Shown piece by piece: positions 22,698 through 32,828 of a stretch of DNA of 32,828 nucleotides. The DNA lies in assembly GCF_035762905.1 (NCBI RefSeq), contig NZ_DASUCC010000064.1, forward strand, positions 1-32,828, written 5' to 3'. The first letter of the stretch is position 1. Each line of letters begins with the position of its first letter. Below the pieces are notes generated by a model. It ran no database searches. It was not told the DNA's origin and saw nothing but the letters and a program-made list of their open reading frames with translations. Position numbers and translations under genes: made by a program. Source of the DNA: DASYTH01 sp035762905 (lineage in GTDB: Bacteria; Actinomycetota; Actinomycetes; Mycobacteriales; Pseudonocardiaceae).

Positions 22698-22936
22698 GCC
22701 GCAGGATCACCCGACCGACCACGGCGCGGACCGAACCCGCCGTGGCGCACGTGAACGTCAACAACGACCGGTGCGGGCGGTACGGCACCTGTCAGGCCGA
22801 GGCCCCGGATCTGTTCCAGCTCACCATCACCGGCGAGCTGACCTACCGCCGGGCCGTCTCGGCCGAACACCTGGACCAGGCCCGCTCGGCCGTCCGCTGC
22901 TGTCCCACGCTCGCCATCGTCCTGAAGGAACGGTAG
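22694..22936 (+). CDS. small single-cluster ferredoxin ([3Fe-4S] or [4Fe-4S] type)
   Basis: An 80-residue ferredoxin of the short actinobacterial type that usually serves P450s. Cluster ligands are Cys27 and Cys33 (CGRYGTC) and Cys69 or Cys70 in RCCPT. The first motif has one cysteine fewer than a [4Fe-4S] CxxCxxC motif, which favours a [3Fe-4S] cluster, although the extra cysteine at 69/70 leaves room for doubt. An N-terminal extension of about 17 residues is Arg/Thr-rich and not part of the fold. It sits between the haem membrane protein and the ferredoxin reductase, overlapping the first by four bases and touching the second, so it is the obvious electron shuttle between them. Confidence 0.9.
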   Translation: MSRRITRPTTARTEPAVAHVNVNNDRCGRYGTCQAEAPDLFQLTITGELTYRRAVSAEHLDQARSAVRCCPTLAIVLKER

Positions 22937-24721
22937 ATGCCCGCAGAGAGCAAGCGCGAACGGATCGTGATCGTCGGCGCCGGAGCCGCGGGGCTCCGCG
23001 CCGCCGAACGGTTGCGGGAGCAGAGCTTCGACGGCGAGCTGGTGATCGTCAGCGAGGAGCCGTACCGGCCCTACCACCGGCCCGCGGTGAACAAGCAGCT
23101 GCTCACCGGTGCCATGCGGCCCAAGGACTGCGTCCTGCCGCTGCACACCGACCTGGACGCGACCTGGCGCTACGCCAGCCGGGCCACCCGGCTCGACCCG
23201 GACGAGCACATCGTGACGCTGCCCGGCGACGAGCGGATCCGGTACGACGGGCTGGTCATCGCGACCGGCTCGCAGGCCCGGCACCTGCCCGGCGCGCCGC
23301 GGCACGATCCCCGGGTTCAGGTCCTGCGCACCGTGGCCGACGCGGCCGCCGTGCGCCGGGCGATCGCCCACGGTCGCGGTGGGGTGGCCGTGGTCGGCGG
23401 CGGCTTCGTCGGCTGCGAAGTCGCCTCCGCCGTCGTCTCGATCAACCGGCAGGCCACGATCATCACCCGCGAGGACCGGTTGCTCGACCGGATTCCCGGG
23501 GTGAACCTCGGCGACGCGGTGGCCGACCTGCACCGCTCCAAGGGCGTGCGGGTGATCACCGAGACCACCGTGCAGGAGTGGGTGTCCAAGCCCGAGGGCG
23601 TCGCTATGTACCTCTCCAACGGGCAGGTCGTGGTGGCCTCCTGCGTGGTGCTCGGCATCGGCACCGTGCCGGTGGTGGACTGGCTGCGCGGATCGGGACT
23701 GATCCTGGACGACGGGATCATGTGCGACGCCACCTGCCACGCGGTCGGCGCGTCCGACATCGTGGTGGCCGGGGACGTCGCGCGCTGGCCGAACCTGCTG
23801 TTCGACTCGGTTCCGCGCCGGGTCGAGCACTGGCTGCACGCGATCGAGATGGGCCGGGCCGCCGCGGACAGTCTGCTGGCCGGTTCGAACGCCGAGCCGT
23901 TCACGCCGGTGCCGCGGTTCTGGTCGGAGCAGCACGGGATCCGCATCCAGGCCGCCGGTGTGCTCGGGCTGGCCCAGGAAACCGAGGCGGTCGGCAACCG
24001 GGTCACCGGTTACCTGAGCAACGGCTCGATGGTGGGCGTGGTGGGCTGGGACAACCCGCGCGGCATGCTGCGCTGGACCGATGAGCTGGACCACCAGCTG
24101 ACCACCGCGATGAATCGCAGGCTCGACCGGCCGACCGTGCGCGACCAGCTCGCCCGGTTCGCCGAGACGCCGCCGTTCGAGCAGCCGGCGATGTTCGCCG
24201 ACACGCAGCAGTTCCCGGTGCCGATGTTCACCGAGCCGCCGGTGGTGGCCCGGTCCCGCCCGCCGATGCCGCCCGCTCCCCCGGTGGCGCCGGTTCCGCC
24301 GCCCATGGCCGCCCGGCCCCCGCTCGCTCCGGCCATGTCCGCCATGCCGCCGGTGCCGCCGATGCCGCCGCGCCCGCCGGTCATGCCCCGGCCGGTCGTG
24401 CCGGTCGCCCAGCCGCAGCCGGTCCCGCCGGCTCCCCCGGTTCCCCAGCCGGTCGCGCCGGCCGAACCGCAGTACGCGGACGCCCGGTTCGTGGAGTTGC
24501 CGCTGCCGGAGGACGTCGTGGTGCCGGACGTCGTTCCGGACATGTCCACGCTCGGCCCGGCCGAGATGAGCCTGCCGAACATCCCGCTCCCGCCCGAGCT
24601 GGCCGCGATCGGCGCCGCCCGGGCGCGGGCGGAGCAGGGCGACCCCGGCCTGACCAGTGTCCAGGGCATCCCGCCGGTGCTCGACCACCGCTCCCCCGCG
24701 GTACGCGACCTGTTCCGGTAA
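22937..24721 (+). CDS. FAD-dependent NAD(P)H:ferredoxin reductase (BphA4-like) with proline-rich C-terminal tail
   Basis: A 594-residue flavoprotein. Residues 1-390 form the two-dinucleotide-fold reductase: FAD-binding GAGAAG (14-19), RPYHRPAVNK, ATG at 109-111, NAD(P)-binding GGGFVG (154-159), GD at 279-280, and FWSEQHG (329-335), typical of the ferredoxin-reductase family that includes BphA4 and CamA. Unusually, about 200 residues follow. A Pro/Met/Ala/Val-rich segment (about 432-512) leads to an acidic segment ending LDHRSPAVRDLFR. No P450-type reductase needs such a tail; it could bind a partner or the wall-facing complex. The ATG directly follows the ferredoxin stop, with GAAGGA upstream. 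It is the last gene of the operon, before a terminator-like hairpin. Confidence 0.9.
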   Translation: MPAESKRERIVIVGAGAAGLRAAERLREQSFDGELVIVSEEPYRPYHRPAVNKQLLTGAMRPKDCVLPLHTDLDATWRYASRATRLDPDEHIVTLPGDERIRYDGLVIATGSQARHLPGAPRHDPRVQVLRTVADAAAVRRAIAHGRGGVAVVGGGFVGCEVASAVVSINRQATIITREDRLLDRIPGVNLGDAVADLHRSKGVRVITETTVQEWVSKPEGVAMYLSNGQVVVASCVVLGIGTVPVVDWLRGSGLILDDGIMCDATCHAVGASDIVVAGDVARWPNLLFDSVPRRVEHWLHAIEMGRAAADSLLAGSNAEPFTPVPRFWSEQHGIRIQAAGVLGLAQETEAVGNRVTGYLSNGSMVGVVGWDNPRGMLRWTDELDHQLTTAMNRRLDRPTVRDQLARFAETPPFEQPAMFADTQQFPVPMFTEPPVVARSRPPMPPAPPVAPVPPPMAARPPLAPAMSAMPPVPPMPPRPPVMPRPVVPVAQPQPVPPAPPVPQPVAPAEPQYADARFVELPLPEDVVVPDVVPDMSTLGPAEMSLPNIPLPPELAAIGAARARAEQGDPGLTSVQGIPPVLDHRSPAVRDLFR

Positions 24722-24733
24722 CCACCGGTCCAA

Positions 24734-24761
24734 CCCAGATGGCCCCTACCGGGCCGCTGGG
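24734..24761 (+). terminator. terminator-like hairpin after the redox operon
   Basis: CCCAG-AT-GGCCC pairs with GGGCC-G-CTGGG around a five-base loop: ten base pairs with a small internal loop, 13 bases after the reductase stop. It separates the redox operon from the CebR-controlled esterase gene. Confidence 0.6.
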
Positions 24762-24774
24762 CTGGACATTTACC

Positions 24775-24790
24775 CTGGGAGCGCTCCCAG
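24775..24790 (+). promoter_or_regulatory. CebR-type operator (perfect palindrome)
   Basis: CTGGGAGCGCTCCCAG is a perfect 16-base palindrome whose 14-base core TGGGAGCGCTCCCA equals the CebR box consensus of Streptomyces. CebR is the LacI-family repressor released by cello-oligosaccharides. The site lies 33 bases before the start of a secreted esterase with a cellulose-binding module, the expected kind of target. Confidence 0.92.
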
Positions 24791-24822
24791 AAACCAGGCG
24801 CTCACCAGGGTGGAGTACGACC

Positions 24823-25878
24823 ATGCGCAAGAAAGCCCTGCTCTCCGCGGTCCTCACCGTCCTCACCGTCATCGCGGCACTGCTGGTGGTCAGCCCGGCG
24901 CCGCAGGCCGGCGCGGCCGGCGTCAAGATCATGCCGCTCGGCGACTCGATCACCGGCTCGCCCGGATGCTGGCGGGCGCTGCTGTGGAATCGCCTGCAGA
25001 ACACCGGGCACACCAACATCGACTTCGTCGGAACCCTTGGGCCGCAAGGCTGTGGGGTGCCCTACGACGGCGAGAACGAGGGCCACGGCGGCTTCCTGGC
25101 GACCAACGTGGCCAACCAGAACCTGCTGCCCGGCTGGCTGGCGGCCACCACACCGGACATCGTGCTGATGCACTTCGGCACCAACGACGTGTGGAACAAC
25201 CTGTCCCCGGACACGATCCTCGCCGCGTTCGGCCGGCTGGTCGACCAGATGCGGGCCAGCAAGGCCACGATGAAGATCCTGGTCGCCAAGATCATCCCGA
25301 TGAACCCGAGCAACTGTGCGGACTGCGCGCAGCGGGTGGTCAACCTCAACAACGCCATCCCCGGCTGGGCCGCCTCGAAGAGCACCGCGCAGTCCCCGAT
25401 CACCGTGGTGGACCAGTGGACCGGGTTCGCCACCGGCACCGACACCGGCGACGGCGTGCATCCCAACGCCGCCGGCGACCAGAAGATGTCCGACCGCTGG
25501 TACCCGGCCCTGGTCGCCGCGCTCGGTACCGTTCCGCCGGTCACCACCACGACCACCACGACCACCACCCCCGGAAATCCGGTGCCCGGCTGCACAGTGG
25601 AGATTCGCGTGGTGAACTCCTGGCAGGGCCACTTCCAGATCGAGATCATCGTCCGCAACACCGGCAGCACCCCGATCAACGGCTGGGCGGCGCGGTTCAC
25701 CCTCGCTCCCGGCATGAGCGTCGACCAGTCCTGGAACAGCGTGGTCAGCAACAGCGGTCAGGAGGTGACCGTGCGCAACCTCAACTGGAACGCGAACATC
25801 GCCCCGAACAACTCGACCAACGTCGGGATGATCCTCAGCGGCAACCCGGCCGGCTGGAACCCCAACCCGACCTGCTGA
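24823..25878 (+). CDS. secreted SGNH-hydrolase esterase with CBM2 cellulose-binding module
   Basis: A 351-residue secreted enzyme. A signal peptide (MRKKALLSAVL... to QAGAA, about 1-32) leads into an SGNH domain (33-235) with GDSITGS (nucleophile Ser42), HFGTNDVW (Asn121) and DGVHP (Asp210, His213). A Pro/Thr linker with nine threonines follows. The end is a CBM2-type module (about 255-351) with VVNSWQGHFQIEI, STPINGW, SWNS and GWNPNPTC. The catalytic domain resembles CE3 acetylxylan esterases, so the likely role is removing acetyl groups from xylan while bound to cellulose. The ATG at 24823 has GGTGGAG seven bases upstream and gives a proper signal peptide. A CebR operator lies just upstream. 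Confidence 0.93.
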   Translation: MRKKALLSAVLTVLTVIAALLVVSPAPQAGAAGVKIMPLGDSITGSPGCWRALLWNRLQNTGHTNIDFVGTLGPQGCGVPYDGENEGHGGFLATNVANQNLLPGWLAATTPDIVLMHFGTNDVWNNLSPDTILAAFGRLVDQMRASKATMKILVAKIIPMNPSNCADCAQRVVNLNNAIPGWAASKSTAQSPITVVDQWTGFATGTDTGDGVHPNAAGDQKMSDRWYPALVAALGTVPPVTTTTTTTTTPGNPVPGCTVEIRVVNSWQGHFQIEIIVRNTGSTPINGWAARFTLAPGMSVDQSWNSVVSNSGQEVTVRNLNWNANIAPNNSTNVGMILSGNPAGWNPNPTC

Positions 25879-25882
25879 TTGG

Positions 25883-28912
<3,030 letters not shown>

Positions 28913-28996
28913 CCGGGCGATCCTGCCACAGCCGCCCCGCCCGGCCCGGTCGCAGGTTGCGGCGGGCGTGTCGCCCGTTCCGGTAGATTCATTCCG

Positions 28997-30217
28997 ATGA
29001 GCGTGGCGAACTGGGCCGGCAACGTCTCGTTCGGCGCACGCCGGTTGCACCGCCCCGGGTCGGTCGAGGAACTGTGCCGGGTGGTCGCCGAGGCGGACCG
29101 GGTGCGCCCGCTGGGCACCGCGCACTCGTTCAACCACATCGCGGACACGCCGGGGGACCTGGTGTCGGTGGCCGGGCTGCCACCGGTGGTGGAGATCGAC
29201 TCCGACCGGTCCCAGGTGCGGGTGGCCGCGGGCCTGCGGTACGGCGAGTTCGCCGGGCGGCTGCACGCGGCCGGGTTCGCGCTGCCCAACCTGGGCTCGC
29301 TGCCGCACATCTCGGTCGGCGGGGCGTGCGCGACGGCCACCCACGGTTCCGGTGTGGGCAACGGCAACCTGGCCACCGCGGTGTCGGCGCTGGAGTTGGT
29401 CACCGCGGACGGGTCGGTGCGGACCGTGCGCCGGGACGCCGACCCGGACTTCCCGGGAATGGTCGTCGGGCTCGGCGCGCTCGGCGTGGTCACGCACCTG
29501 ACCCTGGAGCTGGTGCCGTCCTTCGAGATCCGGCAGTACGTGTTCGACGGCCTGCCGCACCCGGAGCTGTTCACGCGGTTCGACGAGGTACTCGGGCTGG
29601 CCTACAGCGTCAGCCTGTTCACCGACTGGCGCCATCCGGTGGTCGACCAGGTGTGGGTGAAGCAGCGCGGCGCCGAGCCGCCGGAGCTGCCGGCGACCCC
29701 GGCGGACGGGCCGCGGCATCCGGTGCCCGGGATGCCGGTGGAGAACTGCACCCAACAGCTCGGCGTGCCCGGCCCGTGGCACGAGCGGCTGCCGCACTTC
29801 CGGCTCGAGTTCACCCCGAGCAGCGGCGAGGAACTGCAGACCGAGTACTTCGTGCCGCGGAGCCAGGCGCTGGACGCCTTCCAGGCGGTGCACCGGCTCG
29901 CTCACCTGGTCGCGCCGGTGCTGCACATCTCCGAGATCCGCACGATCGCCGCGGACGATCTATGGCTGAGCCCGTGCCACGGCCGGGACTCGGTGGCGTT
30001 CCACTTCACCTGGATCCGGGACGCGGACGCGGTGCTCCCGGTGATCGCGGCGGTCGGCGACGCGCTCGCCCCGTTCGCCCCCCGCGCGCACTGGGGCAAA
30101 CTATTCGTCCACAGTGGACACTACGATCGGCTGCCCGACTTCCGCGCGCTGATCGAGCGCTACGACCCCGCCGGAAAGTTCCACAACGAGTTCCTCGAGC
30201 GGCACGTCTCCGGATAG
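28997..30217 (+). CDS. aldO: FAD-linked alditol oxidase (AldO/xylitol oxidase)
   Basis: A 406-residue flavoenzyme of the VAO family, very like Streptomyces AldO. AldO oxidises xylitol, sorbitol and related polyols at C1 with O2, giving the aldose and H2O2. The landmarks agree: VxNWAGNVSF at the start; LGTAHSFNHIAD with His43, equivalent to the histidine that binds FAD covalently; SLPHISVGGACATATHGSGVGNG; VPGMPVENCTQQLGVPGPWHERLPHFR; and the C-terminal AHWGKLF and DPAGKFHNEF. It has no signal peptide. The ATG lacks a Shine-Dalgarno sequence, and TAGATT (28984-28989) ends seven bases before it, suggesting a leaderless transcript. It converges with the SDR gene, leaving only two bases between stops. 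Confidence 0.95.
   Translation: MSVANWAGNVSFGARRLHRPGSVEELCRVVAEADRVRPLGTAHSFNHIADTPGDLVSVAGLPPVVEIDSDRSQVRVAAGLRYGEFAGRLHAAGFALPNLGSLPHISVGGACATATHGSGVGNGNLATAVSALELVTADGSVRTVRRDADPDFPGMVVGLGALGVVTHLTLELVPSFEIRQYVFDGLPHPELFTRFDEVLGLAYSVSLFTDWRHPVVDQVWVKQRGAEPPELPATPADGPRHPVPGMPVENCTQQLGVPGPWHERLPHFRLEFTPSSGEELQTEYFVPRSQALDAFQAVHRLAHLVAPVLHISEIRTIAADDLWLSPCHGRDSVAFHFTWIRDADAVLPVIAAVGDALAPFAPRAHWGKLFVHSGHYDRLPDFRALIERYDPAGKFHNEFLERHVSG
30108..30118. repeat. TCCACAGTGGA palindrome, copy 4
   Basis: An exact copy, extended to GTCCACAGTGGAC, near the end of the alditol oxidase gene. Confidence 0.7.
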
Positions 30218-30219
30218 CG

Positions 30220-31059
30220 TCACGTCGCTCGGTGGTCCCGCCAGGAGTGCCGCGGAGCGTAGCCGAGCACCGCTCTGGCCCGGTCGATGGACAGCAGCGT
30301 CTCGTGCTCGCCGATCTCCCGGGCGAGCGGGGTGTCGGGGTAGACCTCGCGGAGCAGTTCGGCCGACGGCCGGTCCATCACCGTGTCGGCGGCGGCGATG
30401 ATGTAGCTGGAACAGCCGGCGACCTCGGCCTCGAGCGCGTTACGGCAGGACGCGGCGACGTCGCGCTGATCGACGTAACCCCAGAGGTTCCACCGGCGGG
30501 CCGGTGCGTCCGCCTGGGCCGCCCGCAGGCCGGGATACTCGGCCGGGTCGAAGATGTTGGAGAACCGCAGGGCGAGGAACGGAATGCCGGACCACGCGGC
30601 GAACTGCTCGGCCACGGTCTCGGTGGCCACCTTCGACAGGGCGTAGGACGTCGTGGGGTACGGGTAGTGGTCCTCGTCGACCGGGGCGTACCGCGGCGGG
30701 GTGTCGAACGGCAGACCGAGCGTGGTCTCGCTGGACGCCCACACCACCCGCCGGTGGCCGAGCCGGGTCGCGGCGCTGAACACGTTGTAGTTCATGGCGA
30801 TGTTGGCGGTGAACGTGGTGGCCGGCGGATGGATGCCGGGCGCCGGGATGTTCGCCAGGTGCACCACCATGTCCGCGCCGTCGAGCGCCTCGACGGCCTG
30901 CCCGAGGTCGGTGAGGTCGGCGAGCAGCACCGGGGTTCCGATGTCCCGGCCGGGCGCGCGCAGGTCGGTGGCGATGACGTCGTAGCCGTGCTCGAGCAAC
31001 TCGGACACCGTGGCGCGGCCGGCCTTCCCGCTCGCGCCGGTGACGCAGATCGTGGTCAT
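30220..31059 (-). CDS. NAD(P)-dependent extended SDR epimerase/dehydratase family protein
   Basis: A 279-residue Rossmann-fold protein. The cofactor site TGASGKAG (7-14) follows a first strand, TTICVTG. ADLTD gives the adenine-contact acidic residue, VHLANIPAP is the region after the fourth strand, and the active site has WASSETT and Tyr-x-x-x-Lys in TSYALSKVATE. The overall layout is that of UDP-glucose 4-epimerase-like proteins, probably acting on a sugar or sugar acid such as a uronate. The exact substrate cannot be read. It converges with the alditol oxidase and is divergent from the amidase gene; neither tells its function. Confidence 0.88.
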   Translation of the reverse strand: MTTICVTGASGKAGRATVSELLEHGYDVIATDLRAPGRDIGTPVLLADLTDLGQAVEALDGADMVVHLANIPAPGIHPPATTFTANIAMNYNVFSAATRLGHRRVVWASSETTLGLPFDTPPRYAPVDEDHYPYPTTSYALSKVATETVAEQFAAWSGIPFLALRFSNIFDPAEYPGLRAAQADAPARRWNLWGYVDQRDVAASCRNALEAEVAGCSSYIIAAADTVMDRPSAELLREVYPDTPLAREIGEHETLLSIDRARAVLGYAPRHSWRDHRAT

Positions 31060-31229
31060 GACAGGAGTATGGCCTGGGTCTGAATGGCGGTGGCGATAAT
31101 GCGACGAATGCCATTCACGAATTGGGATTCGAAAATTGTCGTGTTCACATTATCAATATGCCCGCACGCGGCGAGCCCGTTGTCTACGGTGTGACCCGGC
31201 TCAGACCGCGCGCCCCACCGGAGATGTGC

Positions 31230-32783
31230 ATGAACAGCAGGTTCGGACGTCGAGTGTTTCTGCGAACTTCGGGTGCTCTCGGCGCCGCCGTCTCGGTCGC
31301 GCCGCTCGCCGGGTGCGGCACCGGCGGGGACGACATGTCCGAGGCCGAGCTCCGCGAACTGTCTGCCGCACAAGCGATTGCGGCGATCCGCAGCGGACGG
31401 GTCAACGCCGAGCGGTACGTCCAGGCGCTGATCACGCGGGCCGGGAATTTGAAGCACCTCAACACGCTGATCACCATGAATGGCTCCAGCGCGCTGGCCG
31501 CCGCACGCCAGATCGACGCGGACCGGGAAGCCGGCAGGGAATTGCCCGCACTGGCCGGGTTACCCATTGTGGTCAAAGACAACATCAACTTCCGCGAACT
31601 GCCGACCAGCGCCGGAACCACGAGGTTGATGAACTCGAAGCCCACGACCACGGCACCGTCGTTGCAGAAGCTGCTCGACGCCGGCGCGCTCGTGCTCGGC
31701 AAGGCCAACATGCACGAGCTGGCGTTCGGCATCACCAGCACGAACCTGAGCCTGCTCGCCGGACCGGTGGCCAATCCGTACGACGAGACCCGGATCCCGG
31801 GCGGCTCGTCCGGCGGCACCGCGGCCGCGATCGCCGCCCGGATCGTCCCGTGCGGCCTTGGCACCGACACCGGCGGCTCCACCCGGATTCCCCCGGCGCT
31901 CACCGGCACCGCCGGCCTGCGCCCATCGGTCGGCAACGGCGGATCCCAGCGCCGCTACACCGACACCAACGCGATCGTTCCGGTCAGCCACACCCGCGAC
32001 ACCGTCGGGCCGATGGGCCGCACCCTGGCCGACGTCGCCCTGCTCGACTCGGTGATCACCGGCGCTCCCCTGGCCACCGTGGTGCCGCTGGCCGGCCTGC
32101 GCCTCGCGGTGCCGGCGAGCTTCTGGGCCGGCCTGGACAACCAGCTCGCCCCGATCGTCGAGGCGGCCAGGAAGAAGCTGGCCGACGCCCGGGTCGAACT
32201 CGTCGACGTCGACCTCCCCGGCCTGTTCGAACTCAACAACATGGTGTCGTTCCCGGTCGCCCTGCACGAACCGATCGCCGACCTGCCCGCCTACCTGGAA
32301 GCCTCCGGACTGACCGGCATCACCCTGGCCGACATCGCCGCCAGCATCGCCAGCCCGGACGTGAAGGAGGCCTTCGGCGGCGTCCTGGCCGACGCGTTCG
32401 GCCCGCAGTACAAGGCGGCCATCGAGATCCACCGCCCCGCCCTGCAGAAGATGTACACCGACTACTTCGCCGCCAACCGCCTCGACGCCATCCTGTTCCC
32501 CACCACCATCCTTCCCGCCGCCCCGATGGACACCCAGCACGGATCGAGCACGGTCACCATCAACGGCGGTCCCCCCGCCCCCACCTTCCCCACCTACATC
32601 CGCAACACCGACCCCGGCAGCAACGCCGGCATCCCCGGCATCTCTCTGCCGGCCGGCCTCACGTCCGGCGGCCTCCCCGTCGGCCTGGCCCTCGACGGCC
32701 CCCTGGCCAGCGACACCAAACTCCTCTCCATCGGCCTCGCCATCGAAGCCCTCCTCGGCCGCGTCCCCGGACCCCCGCTGTAA
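31230..32783 (+). CDS. Tat-exported lipoprotein amidase (amidase signature family)
   Basis: A 517-residue amidase signature enzyme. The N-terminus is a Tat-type signal (RFGRRVFLRTSG, Arg7-Arg8) ending in the lipobox LAGC, so Cys29 is probably lipidated and the enzyme held on the outer face of the membrane. The catalytic triad is visible: Lys116 in PIVVKDN, cis-Ser193 in PGGSSGGT, and nucleophile Ser217 in GTDTGGSTR. The 24-residue gap between the serines is standard for the family. The C-terminal part closes with GIPGISLPAG and GLPVGLALDGP. It hydrolyses an amide bond of unknown substrate, possibly peptide-like or an aryl amide. The ATG at 31230 has GGAG six bases upstream; a longer in-frame start at 31122 would precede the signal peptide and is rejected. 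Confidence 0.92.
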   Translation: MNSRFGRRVFLRTSGALGAAVSVAPLAGCGTGGDDMSEAELRELSAAQAIAAIRSGRVNAERYVQALITRAGNLKHLNTLITMNGSSALAAARQIDADREAGRELPALAGLPIVVKDNINFRELPTSAGTTRLMNSKPTTTAPSLQKLLDAGALVLGKANMHELAFGITSTNLSLLAGPVANPYDETRIPGGSSGGTAAAIAARIVPCGLGTDTGGSTRIPPALTGTAGLRPSVGNGGSQRRYTDTNAIVPVSHTRDTVGPMGRTLADVALLDSVITGAPLATVVPLAGLRLAVPASFWAGLDNQLAPIVEAARKKLADARVELVDVDLPGLFELNNMVSFPVALHEPIADLPAYLEASGLTGITLADIAASIASPDVKEAFGGVLADAFGPQYKAAIEIHRPALQKMYTDYFAANRLDAILFPTTILPAAPMDTQHGSSTVTINGGPPAPTFPTYIRNTDPGSNAGIPGISLPAGLTSGGLPVGLALDGPLASDTKLLSIGLAIEALLGRVPGPPL

Positions 32784-32809
32784 CAACGACGACGCCGGGT
32801 TTCGCCGGG

Positions 32810-32828
32810 GTGGCCGCTGCGCGGCCAC
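32810..32828 (+). terminator. hairpin after the amidase gene, at the window edge
   Basis: GTGGCCGC and GCGGCCAC form a perfect 8-base-pair stem with a TGC loop, 27 bases after the amidase stop. The window ends at the last stem base, so any T-tract cannot be seen. Confidence 0.6.

Noticed and set aside
24239..24450. Repetitive CCGCC-rich stretch as a non-coding repeat array
   Set aside because: It is in frame with the reductase and simply encodes the proline-rich tail; the units are irregular.
22517..24733. A 738-codon minus-strand frame
   Set aside because: A His/Arg/Gly-rich shadow of the ferredoxin reductase gene and its proline-rich tail.

Overview
The window is about 70% G+C, gene-dense and mostly on coherent operons. 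Lsr2, an F420-type (DDN-like) oxidoreductase, a DasR-type and a CebR-type operator, a SigL-like ECF sigma factor with a zinc anti-sigma factor, and many GTG/TTG starts all point to a soil actinomycete. I would guess the Pseudonocardiales, but the sequence alone does not prove the genus. No tRNA, rRNA, CRISPR array, transposase or phage gene was seen, and no gene-free stretch exceeds 300 bases; the longest, 9452-9688, holds only promoter and leader sequence.

Left part (1-7425), metallocentre enzymes. The plus strand carries the 3' end of a group 1h (old group 5) [NiFe]-hydrogenase small subunit, the complete large subunit, a NifU-type protein and two accessory proteins (DUF5947, DUF6084). hypF runs toward them on the minus strand and overlaps the last gene. 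Divergent from hypF is a three-gene, overlapping operon encoding a nitrile hydratase/thiocyanate hydrolase-type enzyme with the beta chain split in two and a cobalt-type CTLCSC claw in the alpha chain.

Middle-left (7428-16212), mixed metabolism. It holds an HTH_42 (AlkZ/YcaQ-like) protein, a VOC protein, a tiny S1-like protein with a strong terminator, an SBP56/methanethiol oxidase coupled to a membrane protein, a GH13 alpha-glucosidase, a NagZ-like GH3 enzyme behind a DasR-like operator, a small unknown protein, an F420-type oxidoreductase and TrmO.

Centre (16217-24721). A succinate-semialdehyde-type dehydrogenase follows a perfect palindrome, then lsr2. Next comes the most interesting unit: an ECF sigma/anti-sigma pair divergent from a five-gene operon. 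The operon encodes secreted DUF4142, secreted DUF1996 with a long Pro/Glu/Ala linker, a small ferric-reductase-like four-histidine membrane cytochrome, a one-cluster ferredoxin, and a BphA4-like ferredoxin reductase with a 200-residue proline-rich tail. The chemistry suggests electrons passing from NAD(P)H via FAD, Fe-S and haem b to the cell exterior. A TGAACC-N16-CGTATC promoter in front of the operon fits control by the neighbouring sigma factor.

Right part (24734-32828). A perfect CebR-type operator precedes a secreted SGNH esterase with a cellulose-binding CBM2. Then come a PHP-UvrD fusion helicase, an alditol oxidase, an SDR epimerase and a Tat-lipoprotein amidase. The 11-base palindrome TCCACAGTGGA occurs four times across the window, far more often than base composition predicts.
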